A stretch of 64,000 bases of DNA from Microbacterium sp. USTB-Y (lineage in GTDB: Bacteria; Actinomycetota; Actinomycetes; Actinomycetales; Microbacteriaceae): the NCBI RefSeq assembly GCF_023703415.1, contig NZ_JAGMTU010000002.1:310001-374000 (forward strand), read 5' to 3'. Positions 36,507 through 44,775 of this stretch are shown here, in pieces. Position 1 is the first letter of the stretch; every line of letters begins with the position of its first letter. Below the pieces are notes generated by a model that was given only the letters and a program-made list of their open reading frames with translations, was not told the DNA's origin and did no database searches. The position numbers and the translations under genes are program-made.

Positions 36507-37650
36507 TGTTCTCGACCTCGGCGCCGCGCATCATGTCCGTGACCTCGGAGGCGACCTCGCGCGAATCCAGCCAGCCGTCGGGCAGCGCCGTGCGCTTCGG
36601 CGTCCCGGCCCGGCCCCGCTGCCCCTCCGCCGGGGCTCCGGGGTACGGCGCGTCGCCGAGCGTGCCGAGGATGTCGTCGATCTCCTGCAGGGTCGACACT
36701 CGGGCGAGCGCCGCGCGGATGTCGCCGCCGACCGGATAGCCCTTGAAGTACCAGGCGACGTGCTTGCGTACGTCCTTGCAGCCGCGGTCCTCGTCCTCGA
36801 AGAACTCGACGAGGAGTTCGGCGTGCCGGCGGAACGCGTCCTTCACGAAGCCGAGCGTCGCATCGACCTGCACGGCGCGCTCATCGCCGAAGGCGGCGGC
36901 GAGCTCGCCGAACAGCCAGGGGCGACCGAGGCATCCCCGGCCCACCACCACGCCGTCGCAGCCGGTCTCCGCCATCATCCGGACGGCGTCGTCCGCACTC
37001 CATATGTCACCGTTGCCGAGCACCGGGATCGAGGTGACCGCCTGCTTGAGCTCGCCGATCGCCGACCAGTCCGCGTGCCCGGAGTAGTACTCCCCCGCGG
37101 TGCGCGCGTGCAGCGCCACGGCGGCCGCGCCCGCGTCCTCCGCGGCCCGCCCCGCGTCGAGGAAGGTCAGGTGGTCCTTGTTGATGCCCTTGCGCATCTT
37201 CACGGTGAGCGGCACGTCGCCGGCCGCCTTCACCGCGCGCTCGACGATCTCCGAGAACAGCCCGATCTTCCAGGGCAGCGCCGCCCCGCCGCCCTTGCGG
37301 GTGACCTTGGGCACCGGGCAGCCGAAGTTGAGGTCGATGTGGTCGGCGCGATCCTCGGCGACGATGATCCGCACCGCCTCCGCGATCGTTCCCGGATCCA
37401 CGCCGTAGAGCTGGATGGATCGCGGCGTCTCGCTCTCGTGATGCTGGATGAGGCGCATCGTGATCGCGTTGCGTTCGACCAGCGCCCGCGAGGTGATCAT
37501 CTCGCTGACGTACAGGCCGGCGCCGTACTCGCGGCACAGCCGACGGAACGCGGTGTTGGTGATGCCCGCCATCGGCGCGAGCACGACGGGGACGTCGATG
37601 CGCAGCGGGCCGATCTGCAGGGGCCGGACGGAAGCAGGGGCGAGAGTCAT
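36496..37650 (-). CDS. dusB: tRNA-dihydrouridine synthase
   Basis: A 384-residue flavoprotein that reduces uridine to dihydrouridine in the D-loop of tRNA. L-A-P-M-A-G-I-T-N at ~26-34 starts the FMN barrel. The catalytic cysteine is in N-F-G-C-P-V-P-K-V-T-R-K-G-G-G near residue 115. G-N-G-D-I-W and V-V-V-G-R-G-C-L-G-R-P-W bind FMN phosphate. Start at ATG 37650 with GGAGAGG upstream. First gene of the operon. Confidence 0.95.
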   Translation of the reverse strand: MTLAPASVRPLQIGPLRIDVPVVLAPMAGITNTAFRRLCREYGAGLYVSEMITSRALVERNAITMRLIQHHESETPRSIQLYGVDPGTIAEAVRIIVAEDRADHIDLNFGCPVPKVTRKGGGAALPWKIGLFSEIVERAVKAAGDVPLTVKMRKGINKDHLTFLDAGRAAEDAGAAAVALHARTAGEYYSGHADWSAIGELKQAVTSIPVLGNGDIWSADDAVRMMAETGCDGVVVGRGCLGRPWLFGELAAAFGDERAVQVDATLGFVKDAFRRHAELLVEFFEDEDRGCKDVRKHVAWYFKGYPVGGDIRAALARVSTLQEIDDILGTLGDAPYPGAPAEGQRGRAGTPKRTALPDGWLDSREVASEVTDMMRGAEVENSGG

Positions 37651-37697
37651 ATCCTCTCCATTGTCCCAGATCCGGCGCCCGCGATGCCCGCCGCGCC

Positions 37698-37703
37698 TAG
37701 GCT
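37698..37703 (+). promoter_or_regulatory. -10 box of glutathione-peroxidase-like gene
   Basis: TAGGCT then 7 nt and the ATG at 37711, leaderless type. Confidence 0.4.
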
Positions 37704-37710
37704 TGTGCAC

Positions 37711-38202
37711 ATGTCTGCCACCCCTCTGCGCCAGATCCCCTTCACCGACGCCGAAGGCGCCACGCGGACGCTCGATGACTACGGCACCGGCCCTGTGCTC
37801 GTCGTGAACGTCGCGTCGAAATGCGGTCTCACCCCTCAGTACGCCCAGCTCGAGGAGCTGCAGCGGCGCTTCGGGGATCGCGGCCTCACCGTGGTCGGCT
37901 TTCCCTGCAACCAGTTCTTCGGTCAGGAGCCCGGTTCCATGGATCAGATCCTCGAGTTCTGCTCCACGACCTACGGGATCTCGTTCCCGATCAACGACAA
38001 GGTCAAGGTGAACGGGCGCAGCGCGGCCGACCTGTACAAGACCCTCAAGACGACGCCGGACGGCAACGGCAAGTCGGGACGCGTGGAGTGGAACTTCGAG
38101 AAGTTCCTGGTCTCCCCGGACGGATCCGTGCAGCGGTTCCGTCCGCGCCAGGTCCCGGACGACCCCGAGATCGTGGCCGCCATCGAGCACGCCCTCGTCT
38201 GA
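37711..38202 (+). CDS. glutathione-peroxidase family (thiol peroxidase)
   Basis: A 163-residue peroxidase. The catalytic cysteine is in N-V-A-S-K-C-G-L-T near residue 37, where animal enzymes have selenocysteine. The second motif is G-F-P-C-N-Q-F near residue 70, with Gln and the extra Cys of the thioredoxin-dependent bacterial type, and W-N-F-E-K-F-L-V near 130. It reduces peroxides; thioredoxin or mycothiol systems are the probable reductant as this group lacks glutathione (family inference). Confidence 0.92.
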   Translation: MSATPLRQIPFTDAEGATRTLDDYGTGPVLVVNVASKCGLTPQYAQLEELQRRFGDRGLTVVGFPCNQFFGQEPGSMDQILEFCSTTYGISFPINDKVKVNGRSAADLYKTLKTTPDGNGKSGRVEWNFEKFLVSPDGSVQRFRPRQVPDDPEIVAAIEHALV

Positions 38203-38222
38203 CGCGCTCGTACGAGCGCTCG

Positions 38223-38264
38223 GGCTCGCGGACGCGCTCGCGCTCCGGCTCGCGGACGCGCTCG
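38223..38264 (+). repeat. tandem direct repeat of 18 bases
   Basis: GGCTCGCGGACGCGCTCG occurs at 38223-38240 and 38247-38264, separated by 6 bases, downstream of the peroxidase gene. G/C/T-rich. No coding sense. Confidence 0.7.
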
Positions 38265-38287
38265 GGCGAGTCGCGCCTCTTGACCAC

Positions 38288-38352
38288 GAGACCGAACTCC
38301 CGCCCCGAGACTCGCGTATATTCGCACGGTCTCGGGACGGGAGTTCGGTCTC
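38288..38352. terminator. 24-bp inverted repeat between convergent genes
   Basis: Arms 38288-38311 and 38329-38352 pair at 23 of 24 positions (one C/A mismatch), with a 17-nt A/T-richer loop containing GTATATTC. It lies between the convergent peroxidase and DsbA-like genes, so a bidirectional terminator is likely. The arm is far longer than other hairpins in the window. Confidence 0.6.
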
Positions 38353-38370
38353 GCTGAAAGCAGTCGCGGC

Positions 38371-39060
38371 TCAGCCGGCGGCAGGCTCGGCTTCGGCGTC
38401 CTGCCCGCGCTTGGCCCACAGCTCCCGCAGCACGCCGGCGAACGCCTCCGGCGGCTGCGCGCCGCTGACGCCGTACTGACCGTCGATCACGAAGAACGGC
38501 ACGCCCTGGATGCCGTAGGCCTGCGCCTGCGCCTGGTCGGCGCGCACGTCCTGGAGGTGCCGCTCGGTCTGCAGCGCCTCCAGCGCGGCATCGCGGTCGA
38601 GGCCGATCTCCGCCGCCAGGTCGGCCAGATCCTCGATCCGTCCGACGTGCCGCCCCTCGGTGAAGTACGCGGACATGAGCCGCTCCTCCATGTCGTGCTG
38701 GCGACCCTGCGCCTTGGCGTGGTGCAGCAGCTCATGGGCTTTGACCGTGTTGGTGTGCTGGAGCAGGTCGAACCGGTACTCCAGGCCGGCGTCCTTCGCG
38801 ATGCCCGTGACACGGTCGAGCATCTGCTCGACCTGCGCGCGCGGCATGCCCTTGTGCCCCATCAGGAAGTCGGCCTCGTCGCCGGAGAAGTCGACCGGCG
38901 TATCCGGCGAGAGCTCGAACGAATGGAAAGTGATGCTGACCTCGGGGGCATCATCGTCCTCGGCGGTGGCAGCGAGCCCCGCCTCGAGGTTGCGCTTGCC
39001 GATGTAGCACCACGGGCAGGCGATGTCGGACCAGATGTCGATCGAGATGGGTTCGCTCAC
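38371..39060 (-). CDS. DsbA/FrnE-family thiol oxidoreductase
   Basis: A 229-residue thioredoxin-fold protein. The active site C-P-W-C in S-D-I-A-C-P-W-C-Y-I-G-K-R lies at residues ~13-16; the cis-Pro loop V-P-F-F-V-I-D is near residue 190. It lacks a signal peptide, so this is the cytosolic FrnE/2-hydroxychromene isomerase-like branch, involved in redox or disulfide chemistry. The GTG at 39060 fits the family start; an ATG at 39078 adds six residues. It diverges from the P-loop kinase gene. Confidence 0.85.
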   Translation of the reverse strand: MSEPISIDIWSDIACPWCYIGKRNLEAGLAATAEDDDAPEVSITFHSFELSPDTPVDFSGDEADFLMGHKGMPRAQVEQMLDRVTGIAKDAGLEYRFDLLQHTNTVKAHELLHHAKAQGRQHDMEERLMSAYFTEGRHVGRIEDLADLAAEIGLDRDAALEALQTERHLQDVRADQAQAQAYGIQGVPFFVIDGQYGVSGAQPPEAFAGVLRELWAKRGQDAEAEPAAG

Positions 39061-39102
39061 ACATCGATTCAACCGCATGTTCCGGGTGGGTATTCCAGGT
39101 GC

Positions 39103-39108
39103 TAGCCT
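39103..39108 (+). promoter_or_regulatory. -10 box of P-loop kinase gene, leaderless type
   Basis: TAGCCT with 6 nt to the ATG at 39115. Confidence 0.45.
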
Positions 39109-39114
39109 CATCCG

Positions 39115-39684
39115 ATGCCCGTGGATCCCGCGACGCCGCCGTTCTCCGCGCAGCGCATTCTCATCGCGGGCATCACCGGGAGCGGCAAGACCACGCTGGC
39201 CCGACGGCTCGCGGCACGACGCGGCCTGCCGCATGTCGAGCTGGACGCGCTGTTCCACGGACCGGAGTGGACGCCGCGCGAATCGTTCCTCGACGACGTC
39301 CGCGCCTTCGCCGCATCCGACCGCTGGGTGACGGAATGGCAGTACAGCGGGAGGGGCACGGATCCGATCCTCGCGCCCCGTGCCGATCTGGCGATCTGGC
39401 TCGACTACCCGTACGCGGTCGCCCGCGCCCGGCTCCTGCGGCGCACCGTCTCCCGCAGCCTGCTGCGCACCGAGCTGTGGAACGGCAACCGCGAGAAGCC
39501 GATCTGGCACATGCTCCGCCGCTACCCCGAGGAGAACATCCTGCGCTGGCAGGCGCAGACCCGCGACACGTGGCGGGAGAGGATGCCCTCCGTCCGCGCC
39601 GACTACCCCGCCCTCACCGTCCTCCGGTTCGGACGCCCCACCGAGGTGGAACGCTGGCTTCGGGCCGTCCCGTCCGCGGACTGA
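39115..39684 (+). CDS. adenylate-kinase-like P-loop NTPase
   Basis: A 189-residue cytosolic protein. Walker A G-I-T-G-S-G-K-T-T begins near residue 19. V-E-L-D-A-L-F-H follows at ~42-49, then W-T-x-E-W-Q-Y and the arginine-rich lid R-A-R-L-L-R-R-T-V-S-R. This matches the 'topology modulation/FlaR-like' nucleotide kinase-like group, usually annotated as AAA family ATPase or adenylate kinase. The phosphoryl acceptor is not known. It diverges from the DsbA-like gene and converges on the thioredoxin-TPR gene. Confidence 0.8.
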   Translation: MPVDPATPPFSAQRILIAGITGSGKTTLARRLAARRGLPHVELDALFHGPEWTPRESFLDDVRAFAASDRWVTEWQYSGRGTDPILAPRADLAIWLDYPYAVARARLLRRTVSRSLLRTELWNGNREKPIWHMLRRYPEENILRWQAQTRDTWRERMPSVRADYPALTVLRFGRPTEVERWLRAVPSAD

Positions 39685-39704
39685 CGGGAACGCTGCGCCT
39701 CAGC

Positions 39705-40643
39705 TCAGAAGAGCAGCGTCGCCAGCCGCCGACGTGCGGCGAGCACCCGCGGGTCGGCATCCCCGACCAGACCGAAGAGCTCCACCAGGCGCTCGCGCAC
39801 CCGCCCCTGGTCCTCGGCGGGAACGGCCGTGAACAGGTCGAGCAGACGATCGAAGGCGTCGGCCACGTGCCCGCCCGCGACATCGAGGTCCGCGACGGCG
39901 AACTGGGCATCGACGTCGGCCGGCGCCGCGGCCGCCGCGGCCCGGACCGCGGTGAGGTCGAGGCCCTGGGTGCGGTGCAGCAGACGCACCTGGCCGAGGC
40001 CCGCACGGGCCTCCTCATCGCGGGGGTTCTCCGTCAGCGCGCGTTCGTACGCGTCGATCGCCGCAGCGAAGTCCCCCTGTTCGATCGCATCGAACGCCTC
40101 CTGATGCAGAGGCGGCAGCGGGGGCGCCTCCGGCTCCGGGGCATCGCCGTCGGCCGCGGTCTCGCCGACCGGGATGGTCCCCGTCACGCCGTGCTGCGCC
40201 GCGAGCTCCAGCAGCTGGGCGAAGACCTCGCGCACCTGCTCCTCGGGCACCGCTCCGGTGAACAGCGGCACGGGCTGTCCCGCGACCAGGGCCACCACCA
40301 TCGGGATCGACTGGGCCCGGAACCCCTGCGCGAGCTGTGGATTGGCGTCGACGTCGACCTTCGCGAGCACGACGCGGCCGGCGAGCTCGGTCACGACCTT
40401 CTCGAGTACGGGGCTCAGCTGCTTGCAGGGGCCGCACCACTCGGCCCACAGGTCCACGACCACCGGCACGCTCTGCGAGAGCTCGAGCACCTGCCCGAAG
40501 GTCGCGTCGGTGACGTCGACCACGAGCGGGATCGGCCCTGCCTCTCCGGCGGCGGGCGCTCCGGGGGCCTGAGCCGGCGGCCGGTTGCGCAGGGACGACA
40601 GGTCGACGGCGCCTCGGAGGGCCGCTGCGGACATCTCGGTCAT
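39705..40643 (-). CDS. thioredoxin-TPR protein (YbbN/CnoX-like)
   Basis: A 312-residue protein. Residues ~40-140 are a thioredoxin domain with active site W-A-E-W-C-G-P-C-K. The C-terminal half has TPR-like helices, as in YbbN/CnoX co-chaperones that protect proteins under oxidative stress and hand them to chaperones. E. coli CnoX lacks the C-x-x-C, but here both cysteines are present, so it may also act as a reductase. The ATG at 40643 overlaps the stop of the upstream gene (ATGA). Confidence 0.88.
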   Translation of the reverse strand: MTEMSAAALRGAVDLSSLRNRPPAQAPGAPAAGEAGPIPLVVDVTDATFGQVLELSQSVPVVVDLWAEWCGPCKQLSPVLEKVVTELAGRVVLAKVDVDANPQLAQGFRAQSIPMVVALVAGQPVPLFTGAVPEEQVREVFAQLLELAAQHGVTGTIPVGETAADGDAPEPEAPPLPPLHQEAFDAIEQGDFAAAIDAYERALTENPRDEEARAGLGQVRLLHRTQGLDLTAVRAAAAAAPADVDAQFAVADLDVAGGHVADAFDRLLDLFTAVPAEDQGRVRERLVELFGLVGDADPRVLAARRRLATLLF

Positions 40644-42517
40644 TTGATCTCCGTCACGCTCTGGAGCTGCTGGGACGCGGCCAGCAGCGTGATCTTGCCC
40701 TCGGATCCCTGTGCCGGGACGGCGAAGAAGAGCTGCACGCCGTACACCGACACGAAGCCCGTCGCCGACTGGTCGACACCGGTGAGCGCCTTTGCCGAGG
40801 GGTTCTTGTCGAGCTTGATCACGGCATCCGCCGAGGTCGGCTTGATCGTCTGAGAGTCGTCGACGGTGACCGCAACGACAGCCCCGCTGTCGATGCTGGA
40901 CATCGACACCGGCTGCTCCCGGCCGGCGGTCGCTGCGAACGTCAGGCTGGAGGTGGTGTCGGCGTTGGCGTCCTTGAGGGCCTGCTGCAGCGTGGCGCGG
41001 CTCTCCTGCACCGACTTCGCGAACGCGAGCGCGGTCTTGTCGAACTTGTCGTAGAACTCGCTCTTGTCCCCCTGGTCGATCACGTTCGCGAACTCGGCGG
41101 CGAGCTTGTTCGGCTCGGTGGCGAGGAACGGCGAGTCGGGCGGGGTGAGCTTGGCTCCCAGCCAGGCCGGCGCCATGTTCGGCAGCTTGGCCGCCGCCTG
41201 CATCTCCGCGACCGAGGAGATCTTGTAGTTCGCCCACGGATCCGGCTGGGTCATGGTCATGATCAGGGGGGCGACCTTCTCGTCGTTCCCGTGCTCGACG
41301 AGCATGAGCACCGTGCGCGGCCACGAGTCGTAGGCCTGCGGCACGAGGATCTTGATCTTCTCCGCCGGGATGGTCGCGGGCAGCGCGAAATCGGTCACGC
41401 TCTTCCGCACGGCGTAGGCGGTCTTGCGGGCTTCGAGCGCGGCGCCCTCGAGACGGGACTCGGCCTTCGACGCATCGAGGTTCTTGTCGGCATCGGCCAG
41501 GGTCGCGGAGATGCTCTCCAGGATCCGAGCCGCCTGCGCCTCGGTGACCGCCGGCGCCTGCTGCCCGGCCTCGGCGACCTGTGTCTCCGTCGGCGTCGGG
41601 GTCGGGGAGGTCGCGGCTTGCGGCCAGATGTCGGGCGTGCAACCGGTGAGGAGGGCGGCAGTCACCCCGACGGCAGGAAGCAGCAGTAGAGCGCGGCGGC
41701 GCGGGCGGATCGCCCTGCGCTCTCGCACCGGGGGCTCGGCGGGTGAGGGGCGGTCCTCCTCCTCCGGCGCGACCGGCTCCGGCCGCGCCACCGGCGCTGT
41801 CCGGGCCGGAGCGGATCCCTGTGCCTCCTCCACCGCCGCCCGATCGGCGACGTCGATCGGCTCGGTGGCGGGAAGGGGCGGCGGCGCCTTGCGGCGCGGG
41901 CCACGACCGCGCCGGGAATGCCGAATCGCCAGCACGTAGAGCACGAGACCGAGCAGGAGGAAGGCTCCGCCGGCCACCATGAGCGGTCCCGCCCACGGCG
42001 TCGCGGTGTCGAGGGGCCACTTGACCGTCACGTCCGCGGGGGCATCGGCCTTGCCGTCCGAGGCGACGAGCACGCTGACGCCCTCAGGCACCTGCATCCG
42101 ATCGGTCAGGGAGTTCTTGTCCGAGACGCTGTCGAGCCACAGGTCGGAGCCGGCAGGGTTGCGCTGGACGTCCTTGGTGTCCTCCGAGGACACCGTCGGC
42201 TCGACGACCTTGGCGCTCGTCGTTCCGTCCTTGCCCAGCGTGATCCGGTTGAAGCTCGTGTCGCTGAGCCATGCTTCCAGGTCGGCGGTGCGCGCCTGGG
42301 CCACGAAGACGGTGCCCTTCCCCTGCGCGACGAGCGTCTGCTCACCGGGATGCGCACGCAGCACCGCCGAGTCGATGACGGTGTAGGCCTGCGGTGTCTT
42401 GACGCTCAACTCGGCCGAGACATCCTTGGGACCGAGGAAGATGGTCCGCTGCGCGATACCGGTCCCGATCAGGACGGCCGCCAGCACGAAGGCCACCACA
42501 GCCCATACAAAACGCAC
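40640..42517 (-). CDS. multi-part membrane protein with an internal lipobox
   Basis: A 625-residue protein of unknown function. Residues 1-24 form a first membrane helix; ~178-198 a second one. Residues ~200-275 are a Pro/Glu/Arg-rich linker. A third hydrophobic segment at ~276-292 follows an R-R-R and ends in A-L-L-T-G-C, a perfect lipobox at residue 293. The last ~330 residues are hydrophilic and helical-looking. A GTG at 41728 (residue 264) could start a separate lipoprotein in the same frame. No family name is recognised. It is coupled to the thioredoxin-TPR gene. Confidence 0.75.
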   Translation of the reverse strand: MRFVWAVVAFVLAAVLIGTGIAQRTIFLGPKDVSAELSVKTPQAYTVIDSAVLRAHPGEQTLVAQGKGTVFVAQARTADLEAWLSDTSFNRITLGKDGTTSAKVVEPTVSSEDTKDVQRNPAGSDLWLDSVSDKNSLTDRMQVPEGVSVLVASDGKADAPADVTVKWPLDTATPWAGPLMVAGGAFLLLGLVLYVLAIRHSRRGRGPRRKAPPPLPATEPIDVADRAAVEEAQGSAPARTAPVARPEPVAPEEEDRPSPAEPPVRERRAIRPRRRALLLLPAVGVTAALLTGCTPDIWPQAATSPTPTPTETQVAEAGQQAPAVTEAQAARILESISATLADADKNLDASKAESRLEGAALEARKTAYAVRKSVTDFALPATIPAEKIKILVPQAYDSWPRTVLMLVEHGNDEKVAPLIMTMTQPDPWANYKISSVAEMQAAAKLPNMAPAWLGAKLTPPDSPFLATEPNKLAAEFANVIDQGDKSEFYDKFDKTALAFAKSVQESRATLQQALKDANADTTSSLTFAATAGREQPVSMSSIDSGAVVAVTVDDSQTIKPTSADAVIKLDKNPSAKALTGVDQSATGFVSVYGVQLFFAVPAQGSEGKITLLAASQQLQSVTEIK

Positions 42518-42703
42518 GAAAAGACTCCTCCGCGATCCTCGGGCAGTCGCCCGCGATCTCCGCTCGACGTTTCAGACTAGCGAAACGACCTGTATGGATG
42601 CCACGAGGGCGGCCTCGATGCGCCCGATGCGCCATCGGCGGCGATGCTCCTGAACTCTCCGCGCGCCTCCGGTTACGCTGGTGGATCGAGCACGAAGGAT
42701 GCC

Positions 42704-43762
42704 ATGAAGCTGCACAACCCGTTCCGCACCGCGCTGGTGGCGACCCTGGGCGTCGGCCTCGGGATCCTGCTCATCCAGAGCGTGCAGAGCCTGTCGACGA
42801 TCCTGCTGTACGTCGGCACCGCGCTGTTCCTCAGCCTGGGCCTCGATCCGATGGTCAGCTGGCTGACCCGTCGACGCCTCCCCCGCTGGGTGGCTGTGCT
42901 GATCACCGTGGTCGTCGTGCTCGGGATCTTCGTCGGCATCGTGCTGACGGTGATCCCGATCCTGGTGAACCAGATCTCGCTCCTCGTCCAGCAGATCACC
43001 CAGATCGTGAACAGCGGCACCGCGATGGCCGATTTCAAGCACTGGCTCGAGGGCCTGTTCCCCAACCTCGACGTCGACACCGTGTTCGGCTATGTGAACG
43101 ACTGGCTGAACAAGAATCTCGGCGACATCAGCAGCTCCATCGGACAGGGCGTCATCGTCGTCGGCGGTGCGCTGTTCGCCGGCATCAGCGGCACGTTCAT
43201 CATCCTGATCCTGACCATCTACTTCACCGCGGCGATCCCCTCGCTCAAGGGCGCCGTGTACCAGGTGGTCCCTGCGTCGAAGCGGGAGCGCTTCATCGAT
43301 CTCGCGGAGCAGATCACCGCTTCCGTCGGCTACTACGTCATGGGCCAGGTGACCATGGGCGTGATCAACGGCCTGCTCAGCCTGATCTTCCTCTCGATCA
43401 TCCAGGCGCCGTTCGCGATCGTGCTCGCCGTGATCGCCTTCTTCTTCTCGCTGATCCCGCTGGTCGGCACGCTGACCGGATCCACGATCATCGTGCTGGT
43501 GTGCCTCGGCCTCAGCTCGACGCCCCTCACCGCTCTCATCGCCGCGATCTACTACCTGATCTACATGCAGATCGAGGCCTACGTCCTCTCGCCGCGGGTG
43601 ATGAACCGCGCCGTCTCGGTACCCGGCGCCGTCGTCGTCATCGCGGCGCTGTCCGGTGGCGCCCTTCTCGGCCTGCTCGGCGCCCTCATCGCGATCCCCG
43701 TCGCGGCGAGCGTCCTGATCATCTACCGGCAGGTGCTCATCCCCCGGATGAACGAGCGATAG
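42704..43762 (+). CDS. AI-2E family transporter (PerM/YdiK-like)
   Basis: A 352-residue membrane protein with about seven to eight helices and a central amphipathic region. The loop 'GLDPMVSWLTRRRLPRWVAV' near residue 48 and the late motif 'SPRVMNRAVSVPGAVVVIAALSGGALLGLLGALIAIPVAAS' region are typical for the AI-2E transporter family (PF01594), an outward carrier of varied solutes. The ATG at 42704 has AAGGA upstream, and a TACGCT box lies 25 nt before it. It ends one base from the convergent hydrolase. Confidence 0.9.
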   Translation: MKLHNPFRTALVATLGVGLGILLIQSVQSLSTILLYVGTALFLSLGLDPMVSWLTRRRLPRWVAVLITVVVVLGIFVGIVLTVIPILVNQISLLVQQITQIVNSGTAMADFKHWLEGLFPNLDVDTVFGYVNDWLNKNLGDISSSIGQGVIVVGGALFAGISGTFIILILTIYFTAAIPSLKGAVYQVVPASKRERFIDLAEQITASVGYYVMGQVTMGVINGLLSLIFLSIIQAPFAIVLAVIAFFFSLIPLVGTLTGSTIIVLVCLGLSSTPLTALIAAIYYLIYMQIEAYVLSPRVMNRAVSVPGAVVVIAALSGGALLGLLGALIAIPVAASVLIIYRQVLIPRMNER

Positions 43763-44476
43763 TCAGGACGCGGGCCACTCCCGCGCCAGAGGAAGCGCAC
43801 TCGGGTTCACGGCCGCGACGATCTCGTCCAGCACGCGTCGCGTCTGCGTCTCGCCCACCCACAGGTGTCGTCCGCCGTCGACGGCGATGAGGCGCGCGTG
43901 CGGGATCGCTGCGAACCGCGCGATCGCCTCCGCCGGGCGCAGATAGTCGTCGAGCTCGGGAACCAGCACCACGACCTGCCGTTCGTCGTGGGCCCAGGCG
44001 GCGACCTCCGCCCCAGTGGCCCGGTGCAGCGGCGGCGAGAGCAGGATGACGCCCTCGATGTCGTGGGAGCGGCCGTACTTGAGCGCCAGCTCGGTCCCGA
44101 ACGACCAGCCCACGAGCCACGGCCGGGGCAGTCCCCGCGCCCGGACGAAGGCCATGGCCGCGGCCACGTCATGCCGTTCGGCCCCTCCCCCGTCGAAGGC
44201 GCCCTCGCTCCGCCCGCGGGGCGAGGAGGTGCCGCGCGAGTTGAACCGCAGCACCGCGAGATCCGCCAGGGCAGGCAGACGCGCTGCGGCCTTGCGCAGG
44301 ATGTGCGAGTCCATGAACCCGCCGGCCGTCGGGAGCGGGTGCAGGGTGACGAGGGTGGCCACGGGATCCCGGCTCTCCGGAAGGGCGAGCTCGCCGACGA
44401 GGCGCAGCTCGTCCTCGGTGCGCAGCTCGATCTCTTCGCGCCGGGCCGGCAGCGGACGGGGTCCGCGGATCTCCAT
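43763..44476 (-). CDS. alpha/beta hydrolase (dienelactone hydrolase-like)
   Basis: A 237-residue protein. The nucleophile motif G-W-S-F-G is near residue 124. L-H-P-L-P-T-A-G-G near 46-54 supplies the oxyanion region (as in the 'HPHP..GG' hydrolases), and the late D-G-G-R-H contributes the histidine. No signal peptide. The ATG has GGAGG 8 nt upstream and lies two bases after the stop of the Cys-motif gene, so the two are cotranscribed. The substrate is unknown. Confidence 0.82.
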   Translation of the reverse strand: MEIRGPRPLPARREEIELRTEDELRLVGELALPESRDPVATLVTLHPLPTAGGFMDSHILRKAAARLPALADLAVLRFNSRGTSSPRGRSEGAFDGGGAERHDVAAAMAFVRARGLPRPWLVGWSFGTELALKYGRSHDIEGVILLSPPLHRATGAEVAAWAHDERQVVVLVPELDDYLRPAEAIARFAAIPHARLIAVDGGRHLWVGETQTRRVLDEIVAAVNPSALPLAREWPAS

Positions 44477-44477
44477 C

Positions 44478-44762
44478 TCAGCCCCTCCGCCAGCAGCCGT
44501 TGTGCCAGTGCCGTCGGGCCGCGAGGTCCGCGGCATCTCCGAGGACGCCGTCAGCGCGCCAGACCACGAGGTGCGCCGTGCCGATCGGGATGAGCCCGGA
44601 GCAGCCGGGGCACATGTACTCCTTCTGAGCCTGCGCGGCAGACAGCGGCTGGACGTACCACTCGGTGCTGCCACGCATCTCGGTGCGCTTCCAGCCGGCG
44701 ATCAGCCGGTCGAGCCCGTCGTCCCGCGGGCGCTCCGGACGTCGTCTGTGCGAGCGTGGCAT
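44478..44762 (-). CDS. small actinobacterial Cys/His protein
   Basis: A 94-residue protein with C-P-G-C at residues ~51-54 and R-H-W-H-N-G-C-W near the C-terminus, an HNH/zinc-ribbon-like ligand set. The basic N-terminus (R-S-H-R-R-R-P) and the W-Y-V-Q-P-L-S segment are conserved in an actinobacterial family often mislabelled ATP/GTP-binding protein. No P-loop is present. Role unknown; cotranscribed with the downstream hydrolase. Confidence 0.75.
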   Translation of the reverse strand: MPRSHRRRPERPRDDGLDRLIAGWKRTEMRGSTEWYVQPLSAAQAQKEYMCPGCSGLIPIGTAHLVVWRADGVLGDAADLAARRHWHNGCWRRG

Positions 44763-44775
44763 GGGTGAGCGCTGC

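Noticed and set aside
38203-38352. CRISPR-like array
   Set aside because: Only two direct copies with a 6-base gap plus one inverted repeat; no regular spacers.
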